Assembly (NCBI GenBank): GCA_000403335.2
Contig: KE159629.1
Span: forward strand, 624,781 to 688,780
Source of the DNA: Lachnospiraceae bacterium MD335
GTDB lineage: Bacteria; Bacillota; Clostridia; Lachnospirales; Lachnospiraceae
DNA: 64,000 bases
Reading direction: 5' to 3'
A program made the translations under genes and the position numbers. Position 1 is the first letter of the stretch; every line of letters starts with the position of its first letter. This document shows, one piece after another, positions 46,521-55,709 of the stretch. Under the pieces are notes generated by a model. The model saw nothing but the letters and a program-made list of their open reading frames with translations, did no database searches and was not told the DNA's origin.

Positions 46521-48887
46521 CTATTCCATCGCCTTAATCCGCTCCACAAGCGACCGGCTTTGCAAAAAACGCACCGCAAACAGCGAAAACGCGCCGTGCA
46601 CTGCAAATAAAGCAGCGGCAAAAACAAGCAGCGCAGCCGCCGGAAAATGATACGTCATACTGCCGAACAGCCCCACCTGATGGAACGCACGCACCGTCGC
46701 CGCACCGCACGCCGTACCAAGCGTCAGCGTAATCAAAAGTGTCACGCCCACATACCAAAGGCACTCACAGGAAATCATACGGGAAAGCTGCCGGTTCGTC
46801 ATGCCGACCGACTGGAAAATCCCAAACTCCTGTTGGCGCGTTAATAAGTTAGTCATCATCGTGTTGATAAAATTCACCAATGCAAACAATGCGATAAACA
46901 CGTTCATTCCGTACAACATCAGCATCATCTGCCGCAGATTCATCTCGGTGCTCAAAACCAAATCCTCCAAAGACGCAACAGACACGCGCGGATCGTCCAA
47001 AACCGCATACAATTGCTGCCGCTGCGCATCAGAGGTCTGCACCGTATGGATATTAATACACTCCGTAAAATCCGCAACCTCCGGATAAAGCACATGCAAT
47101 TCCTCCTCAGGAAGTACAAACGCATTGTACGAAGCGCCCTTGACAAAATCCACAATTCCCATCACGGTATACGTTTTAGCAATCCCCACATTGCTTTTCA
47201 CTGTCACGCTGTCCCCCACGGACAAATCCAAATGATACAGTTTTTTCAGCAGATTCTCACTGTCACGCGTCACCAAAATGCCGTTTTGCGCCGCAAGCGT
47301 ATCATAATCCGCAGTCCCCTCCAGCAAAAGGTTATTTTCCGAAAGCGCCGCCATCTGTTCCTTCGTAAACCCGCCAAGGTCATAAAGGGCGTCCGCCCGC
47401 GGCGATTCCTCCACCATACAAAGCGTCCCGCTCCATACCGTCAGAAACTCCACATCGGGCAGCGCAAGCAGCCGCGCCTGCGTCTTGGCATTCAAAAGCC
47501 CTGCAAGCTGCGCCTCGTACATCGTTTGGTTGCTCTCCAGTTCCACAATGTAACTCCCGCCGTCGCCAAACGCGTTGCGTGCAAGCTCCCGCGCGTCCAC
47601 AGAATCCGCATAGGACGCAATACACGCCGTCAAAATCCCCGTCAGTCCAAGTGAAACAAGCGTTATCGCGGTTTTCCTGCGGTTGCGCGTAAAGTTCATG
47701 CCCGCAAGGCGGAAAATCGACAACGGACGGTGCAGCCTCCGCGAAACACCCGACAATGCCTGATACGCATTGCTGCGCACTGCCTCAATCGCCGAAACCT
47801 GTCCTGCAAGCTGCAGCGGCTTTCTCGTTGCGACAGCCACCATTGCGATTGTCAGCAGCACGATAAACACCATATACGGCAGATTTTTCTCCCATCTCCA
47901 GTAAGCGCGCGCCGTCACAAACGTAATCAGCATGGCAGCCGCAATCCCCGACGGAATGCTAATCCACATCAGGGCGCGCCGCTCGCGCCGCACCACACGC
48001 CTTAGCTGGCGCGGTGTCGTCCCAATCACCTTCAGCCGTCCGTACTCGCGCAGTTTTCCCATCACGGAAATATAGAAAATATTGTAGATGACAATCGCGC
48101 AGACCACGGCAATCAACAGCGCAATCCCGTAAACATACAAGTCGCTGCCAAGATACATCTCGTTTAAATCAAAGTAGTTGGAACTGTAAAAAATCGTTTC
48201 CTCCGCAATGCCCATCTCCTCATAAAACGCCGCAATCTCCGCACGCAATTGTTCGGGCGCCTCCTCACTGCTGCCCGCAAAGCGAAAACGGATTGTAAAC
48301 GGGTTTTCACCTCCCATTGCCACGGCAAGCGCCTCCGAGATATACGCCTCAAAGTAACGGCTGTCGTTCTCTGCCTCCAAAATGCCAGAAACAACAAACG
48401 TCCGCTCTCCGTCTCCCAAATCTAAAGAAACTGGTGTTCCCTCCTCCTGCGGCAGATTAAAATACTTTAAAAATGCACGTTCGATACATATTTCATTCTC
48501 CGCCTCGGGATAACGCCCCGTAATCGGTGGCGCCTGCATTAAATCCAACATCTCGCTGTCGTAAAACTGCACGGACACATTAGCATCCTTATAACGGATA
48601 CTGTGCGTTTCGCTCTGATACCCCCAACGCTCCAGCTTCCCCGTCGCGTCAAGTCTTGCAAGGTCATCATAGGAAAGCTCCCCGCAGCCCGACTGATAAT
48701 GCCCTCGCAGGCTCTCCACCGTGCGCACATAAGATGCCGTATAATAAAACGCGACAAGCGACATCAGACAGACCGCCAAGCCAATTGTAAGCATGGCGAC
48801 CGCGTTACGGCGGCGGTCTGCGGCAAGACTGCGCTTTGCCAGCGTCTTTTCAATTTTTCCCGTATCGTTTACAAAAGGAAGCGTCAT
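46521..48887 (-). CDS. FtsX/MacB-type ABC transporter permease
   Basis: The 788-residue protein has two FtsX-like domains: an N-terminal membrane segment (about 25-50), a large extracytoplasmic loop, three membrane segments, then the same order again at the C-terminus, ending in another trio. Partner of the ATPase gene, whose stop overlaps its ATG by 4 bp (ATGA). These exporters handle antimicrobial peptides or lipoproteins, and the OmpR-type pair upstream may control it. Confidence 0.88.
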   Translation of the reverse strand: MTLPFVNDTGKIEKTLAKRSLAADRRRNAVAMLTIGLAVCLMSLVAFYYTASYVRTVESLRGHYQSGCGELSYDDLARLDATGKLERWGYQSETHSIRYKDANVSVQFYDSEMLDLMQAPPITGRYPEAENEICIERAFLKYFNLPQEEGTPVSLDLGDGERTFVVSGILEAENDSRYFEAYISEALAVAMGGENPFTIRFRFAGSSEEAPEQLRAEIAAFYEEMGIAEETIFYSSNYFDLNEMYLGSDLYVYGIALLIAVVCAIVIYNIFYISVMGKLREYGRLKVIGTTPRQLRRVVRRERRALMWISIPSGIAAAMLITFVTARAYWRWEKNLPYMVFIVLLTIAMVAVATRKPLQLAGQVSAIEAVRSNAYQALSGVSRRLHRPLSIFRLAGMNFTRNRRKTAITLVSLGLTGILTACIASYADSVDARELARNAFGDGGSYIVELESNQTMYEAQLAGLLNAKTQARLLALPDVEFLTVWSGTLCMVEESPRADALYDLGGFTKEQMAALSENNLLLEGTADYDTLAAQNGILVTRDSENLLKKLYHLDLSVGDSVTVKSNVGIAKTYTVMGIVDFVKGASYNAFVLPEEELHVLYPEVADFTECINIHTVQTSDAQRQQLYAVLDDPRVSVASLEDLVLSTEMNLRQMMLMLYGMNVFIALFALVNFINTMMTNLLTRQQEFGIFQSVGMTNRQLSRMISCECLWYVGVTLLITLTLGTACGAATVRAFHQVGLFGSMTYHFPAAALLVFAAALFAVHGAFSLFAVRFLQSRSLVERIKAME

Positions 48888-49567
48888 CGTTTTGCACCTC
48901 CCTTTGTCACGATTTTACCGTCCTCAATCCGCACAATGCGGTCGGCAAGCTGCGCAATCTCATCATTGTGCGTAATCATGACAATCGTCTGGTCAAACGC
49001 CGCGCTCGTGCGCTTGAGCAGTCCCAGCACGTCCGCGCTCGTCTGACTGTCAAGGTTGCCCGTCGGCTCGTCGGCAAGCACAATCGCAGGCTTTGTCATC
49101 AAAGCGCGCGCAATCGCAACACGCTGCTGCTGCCCGCCCGACAGATTATTCGGCATATTTTTCAGCTTGTCCTCCAGCGAAAGCATCTGCACAATCTCGT
49201 CCATCAACGCCTTGTCCGTGCTGTTGCCGTCCAGCTCCACGGGCAGGACAATGTTTTCATATACATTCAAAATCGGCACCAAATTATAATTCTGAAACAC
49301 AAACCCGATGTTGCGCCGCCGAAAAATCGTGAGCTCCTCCTCGTTCTTTTTGGCAAGCTCCTCGCCCCGCACAAGCACACTGCCAGACGTCGGCGTATCC
49401 AGTCCGCCCATCATGTGCAGCAGCGTCGATTTGCCGCTCCCCGACGTTCCGACCACTGCCACAAACTCCCCCTTATCCACGCGAAGACTCACGCCGTCAA
49501 GGGCGCGCATCACATTCGGCTCTGTACCGTAATACTTCCTTAAATCAACCGTTTCCAAAACACTCAT
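48884..49567 (-). CDS. MacB-type ABC transporter ATP-binding protein
   Basis: This 227-residue ATPase has Walker [10 protein letters not shown], the Q-loop in [12 protein letters not shown], signature [15 protein letters not shown], Walker [13 protein letters not shown] and switch histidine MITHNDE. It lies immediately before its permease (overlap of 4 bp). The ATG at 49567 has GGAG at 8 nt, so the six preceding codons (49585) are excluded. Confidence 0.93.
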   Translation of the reverse strand: MSVLETVDLRKYYGTEPNVMRALDGVSLRVDKGEFVAVVGTSGSGKSTLLHMMGGLDTPTSGSVLVRGEELAKKNEEELTIFRRRNIGFVFQNYNLVPILNVYENIVLPVELDGNSTDKALMDEIVQMLSLEDKLKNMPNNLSGGQQQRVAIARALMTKPAIVLADEPTGNLDSQTSADVLGLLKRTSAAFDQTIVMITHNDEIAQLADRIVRIEDGKIVTKGGAKR

Positions 49568-49692
49568 ATTCCAAGCTCCTTTCAAAGTTGTAAATTTGCC
49601 ATATGGCTGTTCTTCTCATAAGCAACTATAAAATACAAATGTTACAGAAATGTCCGAAATTGTCAAAATGACAAATCTTTCCTATTATCCTA

Positions 49693-49929
49693 TCAGACAC
49701 TCCTTTCCCCGAAATGCAGACCCGTATTTGCGTATTTTTCCGGTGCGAATCCGCGCGCCACCAGCTCTGCCTCATATTTCTTCTTCGTTATCTGACGGTG
49801 CGCTGCCGCCAAAGTATCCTCAAGTGTCATCTCGTCCTCATCCAAATCCAGTACCTTGAATCCAAAAATAAACGCCTTCCCGCTTTTGTCAACAAATCCG
49901 TTAGTATCAGTATACACGATACTGCTATT
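49693..49929 (-). pseudogene. C-terminal fragment of a PD-(D/E)XK nuclease-like (DUF1703) protein
   Basis: The frame reads AFIFGFKVLDLDEDEMTLED, then the family tail ITKKKYEAELVARGFAPEK, the end of the AAA-ATPase/PD-(D/E)XK family. An in-frame TAA precedes it, so at least 400 codons are missing. A GTG-initiated 74-codon frame is left. It separates the exporter from the two-component system, about 390 bp in all, and has no other content. Confidence 0.7.
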
Positions 49930-49958
49930 TTAGGCAAACAAAACGGGCATTAACCCGG

Positions 49959-50999
49959 TTAGCGAAACGGCAAAAAAACAGAAAACGTCGAACCTTCCCC
50001 AACAGCGGACGTCAGCTTAATATACCCGCCCTGCCTTGTCACAATCTCACGCGCAAGGTAAAGCCCGATGCCGACACCCTGCACGTCATGCACGTCATGC
50101 ACCTCCTGCTCACGATAAAACCGCCCAAAAACCGCCGCCTGACGGCTCTCCGCAATCCCTTTACCCGTGTCGCTCACGTCCACCCTGACATACAGCTCCC
50201 AGTCTTTCACCGACACGCAAATCCTGCCGCCCGCAGGCGTATACTTCACCGCATTATCCAGCAGGTTAAAAAGCGCCTCCGCCGTCCACCTCGCGTCATG
50301 AAACAGCTTTAATTCCTGCGGACAATCCACCGACACGTCAATCCCCTTTCGCTTTGCCGCATAGACAATACCGCCCACCGCCTGCGCCAGTGTATCAAAC
50401 AACAGCCCCTCCTGCTTTTTAAGCCGCACCATGCCCGTCTCCAGGCGCGACGTCTTCACCAGCGCCTGTACAAGAAAATCCAGCTTCTGCGCCTGACCTT
50501 GCATCCCCTGCAAAAATGCCTGCCGTTCCTTTGGTGAAACCTCTCTTGACAGCAGCGTGTCCGACACCATTTTCAGATTGCTCACGGGCGTTTTCACCTG
50601 ATGCGAAATATCCGACACCAACGCCTGAATCTCCCGCCGTTCGCTGTCCACCTTATGTTTCGCCTCCAGTAAAATCTCATACAGGCGAAACAGGCGATGA
50701 CTGATGCGGTCAAAAAGCAGTTCCTTATCAAAATTCTCCTGCAAATCTACACGACCGTTTATCATGTTATCAAGCGTTTCACACAATCCGTCCGAAAAAA
50801 ACGACAATTGTTTCCCAAACGCTGCCGTCAGCACAAACAGCCAAAAAAGAGCGCACGCCATAAGCGCCGCTCCCGCAGAAAGCACCTCCATACTCCCGGT
50901 CATTACAAAAAAAAGAACGGTTACTCCCAACATGGAAAGCAACGCTCCCAGTGCCACAAACAGACACAAATTTTTCACGGATATCTGCCTTGGTCTCAT
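49959..50999 (-). CDS. Sensor histidine kinase
   Basis: The 346-residue kinase has two N-terminal membrane segments (residues about 8-62), a short linker, the H-box VSDISHQVKTPVSN and a HATPase domain with N-box LFNLLDNAVKYTP, G1 DTGKGI and G2 GVGIGLYLAREI. The short extracellular loop (almost none) suits BceS/VraS-like intramembrane sensing. The ATG at 50999 has GGAGG 9 nt upstream and overlaps the response regulator stop by ATGA; an ATG at 51020 would overlap further. A 9-bp repeat (50080-50106) occurs between the F-box and G2. Confidence 0.9.
   Translation of the reverse strand: MRPRQISVKNLCLFVALGALLSMLGVTVLFFVMTGSMEVLSAGAALMACALFWLFVLTAAFGKQLSFFSDGLCETLDNMINGRVDLQENFDKELLFDRISHRLFRLYEILLEAKHKVDSERREIQALVSDISHQVKTPVSNLKMVSDTLLSREVSPKERQAFLQGMQGQAQKLDFLVQALVKTSRLETGMVRLKKQEGLLFDTLAQAVGGIVYAAKRKGIDVSVDCPQELKLFHDARWTAEALFNLLDNAVKYTPAGGRICVSVKDWELYVRVDVSDTGKGIAESRQAAVFGRFYREQEVHDVHDVQGVGIGLYLAREIVTRQGGYIKLTSAVGEGSTFSVFLPFR
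50080..50106. repeat. 9-bp tandem repeat inside the histidine kinase gene
   Basis: TGCACGTCA occurs twice in tandem (50080-50097) and once degenerate (TGCACCTCC, 50098-50106). In the protein this gives VHDVHDVQ just before the G2 box, which lengthens that loop by three residues per copy. Replication slippage is the likely source. Confidence 0.75.
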
Positions 51000-51685
51000 T
51001 TCATCCTGCCTCCTATCCATTGATACCCCATTCCATAAACCGTCTTAATATACCGCTCCCCGCCCGCCTCAAGCTTGCCGCGCAGACGGCTGACAAACGT
51101 CGTTAGCGTATGTTCCTCCACATACTTTTCGTCCACGTCCCACAGCCGCTCCAAAAGCCGCTGCCTCGTAAGCACTACTCCCGCATTCTCGCAAAACAGA
51201 TGCAGCATTTTATATTCCATTGCGGAAAATGTGAGCGGCTGCCCGCATAGCGCGGCGTTCTGCTGCGAAAAGTCAAGAAACAGCCTCCCGTCGTCATAAA
51301 TTTCGCCTGCAGGTCTATGGCGCGCAAGCATGGCAAACATCGCACCAATTTTGCGCTGCAGCGCCTCGACAGAAAACGGCTTTGTAATGTAATCCACCGC
51401 CCCCGCCGCGTATCCTTTGAGCTGGTCGCACTCCTCATCGTTAGCCGTCAGAAAAATCACCATCGTATCCGGGTTATCAGGCTTTATCGCCCGGCACAAA
51501 TCAAAGCCGTTTCCATCCGGCAGATTAATGTCTAACAGTACCAAATCATACGGCGCGCCCGCAAGACACTTCACAGCAGCCTCCGCATTCAGCGCCGAAG
51601 TCACGTCGTAGCCGTCGGCACTGAAATGAAAAGCAAGCGTTTTGTTCAAAAGACAGTCATCCTCCACAATCAAAATCCGTTTCAC
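50996..51685 (-). CDS. OmpR family response regulator
   Basis: The 229-residue protein has a receiver (VEDDCLLNKT with the acidic pair, phospho-acceptor in LLDINLPDGNG, and K in YITKPF) and a C-terminal winged helix (YKMLHLFCENAGVVLTRQRL, ending RYIKTVYGMGYQW). The start is GTG at 51685, because GGAGG precedes it by 6 nt and the 20 additional upstream codons do not belong to the fold. It is translated immediately before the kinase. Confidence 0.92.
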   Translation of the reverse strand: MKRILIVEDDCLLNKTLAFHFSADGYDVTSALNAEAAVKCLAGAPYDLVLLDINLPDGNGFDLCRAIKPDNPDTMVIFLTANDEECDQLKGYAAGAVDYITKPFSVEALQRKIGAMFAMLARHRPAGEIYDDGRLFLDFSQQNAALCGQPLTFSAMEYKMLHLFCENAGVVLTRQRLLERLWDVDEKYVEEHTLTTFVSRLRGKLEAGGERYIKTVYGMGYQWIGGRMK

Positions 51686-51713
51686 ACGTATCCTCCCCCG
51701 CTGCAAAACACCG

Positions 51714-52487
51714 TTACGCATCCAAAATCTTAGCAAGCTCTGCAAGCAGACGCTCTTTTACGGGCGGCTTTAAAAAATACCCCGCAGGCTTTAACTGCAA
51801 TACCGCCTCAATATTTGCCCTGTCGTTAATTGCCGTCAGAAAAACAACGGGAATATTCGTCAAATCCTCGTCCGCGCGGATCATTTCAAGCGTCATTCTG
51901 CCGTCGCACACAGGCATTTCATAGTCAAGCAGAATGAGGTCCGGACGCTTTTTGCCAATCGACGTCATTGCCTGTGCCCCCGAAATCGCAATCGCAACCT
52001 CGTATGTATCCTCAAGCATTGCCTTAATCGTACGAAGCGCCGTACCGTTGTCGTCTACCACCAAAATCCGCTTTTTCCCGCTTGTTTCTTCCTGCTGCGC
52101 TTTCGCCTCTTCCTCGACACTTGCTTTATCCACGCCAAGCCGCCTGCACACTGCCTCCATAATCACGGTATTTTCCACCGGACGGATTAAGTTTTCAAAC
52201 TGCTCTCCCTCGTAATATTTAAAGAACCTGCTGCTCTCCTCCTTCGTGCCGATTGTCAGCACCGGAACATGCGCGTACTGGTCGCTTAACAGGAAAAAAA
52301 TCGACGTGTCAATATCGTATGCGCCAATCAGACTAATCACCACCAAGTCAGGATTGACGATTTTTAACATGCCCTCCAAAACGCCCGCATTTTCCGAACA
52401 AATCTGTACATGAAAATAACGGGACAAAAACTGGTTTGTCTCGTTCACCACCGTATTGAATTTTCCGATTAACAGTATCTTTTTCAT
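51714..52487 (-). CDS. Double-receiver signalling protein (orphan)
   Basis: The 257-residue protein has two receiver-like domains and no output domain. Residues 1-118 resemble a receiver but at the usual phospho-acceptor position read LVVISLIG, so no Asp is available (pseudo-receiver). Residues 138-257 are canonical, with ILVVDDNG and LLDYEMPVCDG. The second half is very similar to the receiver of the hemerythrin fusion at 31152. It ends 28 bp upstream of the OmpR-type regulator start, on the same strand, so it may feed that system. Confidence 0.85.
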   Translation of the reverse strand: MKKILLIGKFNTVVNETNQFLSRYFHVQICSENAGVLEGMLKIVNPDLVVISLIGAYDIDTSIFFLLSDQYAHVPVLTIGTKEESSRFFKYYEGEQFENLIRPVENTVIMEAVCRRLGVDKASVEEEAKAQQEETSGKKRILVVDDNGTALRTIKAMLEDTYEVAIAISGAQAMTSIGKKRPDLILLDYEMPVCDGRMTLEMIRADEDLTNIPVVFLTAINDRANIEAVLQLKPAGYFLKPPVKERLLAELAKILDA

Positions 52488-52678
52488 TGCGTCCTCCGTT
52501 GATTTATAAATATAATTTTTAGATTATCATACATAAAACAAATTATCCAGGGAATCAACATATGTTTGAAATAATATGAAACATTTTGCACTTTTCCCCA
52601 TCAGTTATATCCTTAATATCATATCATAACCGCACGGATATTTCTATTAAAATTCTATGTTCTTTGTAGGTTCTGTGA

Positions 52679-52955
52679 AAGACTGATCTAACCAGTTCTG
52701 CCGCTTTGTTTGGAACAATTACAGCTATCAGCTACCGGACGCCTGTTTTTTATCTGTTTTTAATCATTGGAATATCCATAGCAGCTTTGAAGCACAAACT
52801 ATATCGGCAAAATTCGACGGTCATTAACATATCAAAAAAAGCACATACACGAAGACGAAGAACCCCTTTACGTGGATGGCTTGAAAATTACTGCTAACCT
52901 GCTGGCTGCTAATAAGATTTTTGGAAGAACGCGTAAATTTGATAAAAATAAGTAA
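52679..52955 (+). pseudogene. Frameshifted remnant of a small membrane protein
   Basis: The 480-bp gap between two minus-strand units carries a decayed plus-strand frame. It reads TAISYRTPVFYLFLIIGISI (membrane segment) and HKLYRQNSTVINISKK up to a run of seven A (52834-52840). Removing one A joins it to HIHEDEEPLYVDGLKI and a basic end FGRTRKFDKNK, stop at 52953. No start with ribosome site is seen. The family is not recognised. Confidence 0.5.
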
Positions 52956-52960
52956 CACAT

Positions 52961-53010
52961 AATAAAGTACGTAACAACTATTAGTTGTAAATATTGTTAC
53001 ATACTTTATT
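52961..53010. terminator. Hairpin between converging remnants
   Basis: AATAAAGTACGTAACAA (52961-52977) pairs with TTGTTACATACTTTATT (52994-53010) with one mismatch. It follows the plus-strand remnant and the 3' end of the minus-strand phosphoesterase pseudogene. A/T tracts on both sides make it a plausible bidirectional terminator. Confidence 0.6.
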
Positions 53011-53608
53011 CAGTTCCACCAAAACAATCTCCGTCCGGTTATTGAAACGCAGTGGTATGATGTTGTTCCCAATGCTACGGCTGACCACCATATTCGTGCT
53101 GTCATCTGTATACAGCCCGGCATCATATTCAGGGGACAGTCCCTGATTCGGGGCGACCACTCCTCCGATAAACGGCAGCCGGAACTGGCCGCCATGTGCA
53201 TGGCCGGCAAAAACCAAATCGATTCCGCTTCCCACATAAGTCTCAAACAGTCACAAAATAGGTCGAGACAATCTTGACGGACTCCTGCGCGAAGCCAAGT
53301 GCTATCCCTACGTCCGTGTAACTGGCATCTATGAGATCCCCGGTTATCACGATGATGTCCGGTTTGCTTTCGGACAGTAGTTTTAACAGTTTTGCACTAT
53401 TTTCTCCAAATTCTGCGTTATGCAGGTCTGATACCTGCGCTATCCGAAAACCCAAGAATGCGGCAGGGATACGGCTGCTTGAAATTATAATTGTATTTAC
53501 CATCAATGCCGTATTGCCCCATATCGTCCATGCAGCAAGAATGATGACACACAACACTGTGGTTAGGATGATATTTCTTTTTCGTCTGCCTATTTTCATA
53601 AACTGCAT
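52981..53608 (-). pseudogene. Broken metallophosphoesterase gene
   Basis: The 5' part (53243-53608) has a signal anchor and motifs AQVSDLHNAEFG and VITGDLID; the 3' part (52981-53235) has LVFAGHAHGGQF. The GNHE block and about 90 residues around it are missing, and the two parts are in different frames, with the 5' frame ending TYFVTV at a stop. This is a deletion plus frameshift of the same family as the intact protein at 4476-5348. It follows the peptide-defence cassette on the minus strand. Confidence 0.82.
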
Positions 53609-53622
53609 TCCTCCTTCGATGA

Positions 53623-55023
53623 CTATGTGTCAGGATAACTTATTTTCCTACAATTCCTAACCGGATTTTTTAAAGGAATTTGTATTGTAACTTTTGCACC
53701 GCCTACAACAGCAGAATTTTCTAAAATGATTTTCCCATTGTGCTTTTTGGCTATGGAAGCAGCCACATACAGACCAATACCATAATGGGATTTTGAATTC
53801 CGGCTGTCATCCCCCATATAGAATTCTTCTGTTGCATGTTTTAAAGATTCGTCAGAAAATCCTTTTCCGGTATCTGTAATTAGAAAAGAAAGCTCGTTGC
53901 CATGTTCCTCTACTTCAAAGGTAATCTCTCCACCCTGCGGAGTATGTTCTACTGCATTGGAAAGCACGTTGGTGAGCATCCTTATAAGCAGATTGTGATC
54001 TGCAGTAATATAGGAAGGATGATGTCCACAATCCCAATGCAGTAGAATGTTTTTCACAGCACATAAACCATCAATTCGCTTCTTAAGCTCCAGCAGTAAA
54101 GAATCCATATTGACCTTTTTCATACAAAGGTTATAGCTGTCCCATGATTTTGCTGCCTCAATCAAGGTCTGCACATAGTCCTGCATCTGTAAGGAACTGT
54201 TCTCAATGTATTCCGCACACTCCCTCTGTTCTGCTGAAAGGGAAGTGTCAAGAAGCAGCTCTGCATTTCCCCTGATAATGGTAAGCGGTGTTTTCAGATC
54301 GTGTGCCAGGGCAGAAAGCTGCTCCTGTCTCATTTTATCGTCATACCACTGCCTCTCAAGGGACTGCCGCAACGCAAGCCTCATATGGTCAAGCGCATCC
54401 AATGCCTGATCCACCTCAAAAAGTCTGCTTTTTTGAATTTCAAAATCTAAATCCTGCTGCTCAATTTTGTAAACGACAGTCAGCAGTTTATCAATCTTTT
54501 TCCCAAGATATTTCCCAAATATAAAAGATATTGCAATCAGAGAGAGCAGAATTTCCAGCAGGATAGTGACGATCAAAAGCCAGTCGGCAGACGGAAATAT
54601 ACTTCTTAATGCCGCATTTCCAAATTGGGCCGTCATGCGGTATCTCAAAATCAGGATTTCATCTTCTCTCTCAATGACAGAATAAAGATGCGAACCGTCT
54701 CTGGTTCTGCCCCCTTCCATGCAGGTATTCCATATGGCGGTGCTATACTCCCAGCCAATGGAGCCGCCTACATACTGCCCGTCTTTTGTGAATATCACAT
54801 ATTCACATGGATACGGTATATCAGATTCTTCAACCTGCCGGACAGACCGCAGATTATCTTTTTCCCTTTCTATTGCGGTACTTATGCTGGTCAGCGGATA
54901 TATGGCCCCTATGCTCACGCAAAAAAGGTAAACCCCCACATTAACCGCAACCACCATAAAAACCGCAAGCGCAAGGCACAGTGCATACCGCATGAATACG
55001 GAACGCAGTTTTTTTACACCCAT
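53623..55023 (-). CDS. Sensor histidine kinase of the peptide-defence cassette
   Basis: The 466-residue kinase has two membrane segments (about 12-38 and 150-175) around an extracellular domain of about 110 residues, a HAMP-like linker, the H-box LSALAHDLKTPLTIIRGNAE, N-box MLTNVLSNAVEHTP, and G boxes DTGKGF and GIGLYVAASIAKKH. It belongs with the SpaK/NisK or CprK-type kinases that sense peptides. It overlaps the regulator end by 10 bp, so it is translated from the same message. Confidence 0.9.
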   Translation of the reverse strand: MGVKKLRSVFMRYALCLALAVFMVVAVNVGVYLFCVSIGAIYPLTSISTAIEREKDNLRSVRQVEESDIPYPCEYVIFTKDGQYVGGSIGWEYSTAIWNTCMEGGRTRDGSHLYSVIEREDEILILRYRMTAQFGNAALRSIFPSADWLLIVTILLEILLSLIAISFIFGKYLGKKIDKLLTVVYKIEQQDLDFEIQKSRLFEVDQALDALDHMRLALRQSLERQWYDDKMRQEQLSALAHDLKTPLTIIRGNAELLLDTSLSAEQRECAEYIENSSLQMQDYVQTLIEAAKSWDSYNLCMKKVNMDSLLLELKKRIDGLCAVKNILLHWDCGHHPSYITADHNLLIRMLTNVLSNAVEHTPQGGEITFEVEEHGNELSFLITDTGKGFSDESLKHATEEFYMGDDSRNSKSHYGIGLYVAASIAKKHNGKIILENSAVVGGAKVTIQIPLKNPVRNCRKISYPDT

Positions 55024-55673
55024 TTATAGCCCACCCCCCATACAGTCTCTATCGACGCTAATTGGTAAGCTGTCAGTTTGCTGCGGATATTTTTGATGTG
55101 GGTGGAAATAACAGAACTGTCACTTTCCCCATCAAAGCCAAAAACAGCTTCATAGATTTGTTCCCTCGTAAATGTTTGCCCGTGGTGAAGCGCCAGATAT
55201 TCGCAGATTTCATATTCACTTTTGGTCAGCGGAAGTTTTTCCCCCTGAAATTCCGCTTCTTTTGCGCTGATCTGAAACACGATGCCTGAAATGGAAAAGG
55301 CGTTTTTCTTTTCCCTGCTATCGCGCCGTAAGTGGGCATTTACCCTCGCCCGAAGTTCATCCGTTCCAAATGGCTTTGTAATGTAATCATCAGCGCCAAG
55401 CCCTAATCCGCGCACAATATCAGCCTCTTGTATTTTGGCCGTCAGAAATATAATGGGACAGTCTACATAGGAACGTATCTGACTACAAAATTCAAATCCA
55501 TCCAGTCCCGGCATCATAATATCCAGCAAAATCAGATCATATTTAGAAAAGTTCATATCAAGGGCTGTTTGTGCATCCGATATCAGGCTGACCAGATGCC
55601 GGTCTTTTTCCAGCACACGCCGGATAAGCTGAAGCATTGCAGGCTCATCGTCTACTACTAAAATATGTCCCAT
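55014..55673 (-). CDS. OmpR family response regulator of the peptide-defence cassette
   Basis: The 219-residue protein has a receiver (VVDDEPAML acidic pair, LLDIMMPGLDG with phospho-Asp, YITKPFG Lys) and a winged-helix DNA-binding domain (KSEYEICEYLALHHGQTFTR and VWGVGYKWV). It is like SpaR/VanR. It lies between the LanG-type permease upstream and the kinase, and is probably the activator of the whole cassette. Confidence 0.92.
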   Translation of the reverse strand: MGHILVVDDEPAMLQLIRRVLEKDRHLVSLISDAQTALDMNFSKYDLILLDIMMPGLDGFEFCSQIRSYVDCPIIFLTAKIQEADIVRGLGLGADDYITKPFGTDELRARVNAHLRRDSREKKNAFSISGIVFQISAKEAEFQGEKLPLTKSEYEICEYLALHHGQTFTREQIYEAVFGFDGESDSSVISTHIKNIRSKLTAYQLASIETVWGVGYKWV

Positions 55674-55709
55674 TGTTCCGCTCCTTTCAGAATATACAAA
55701 ATCCTCATT

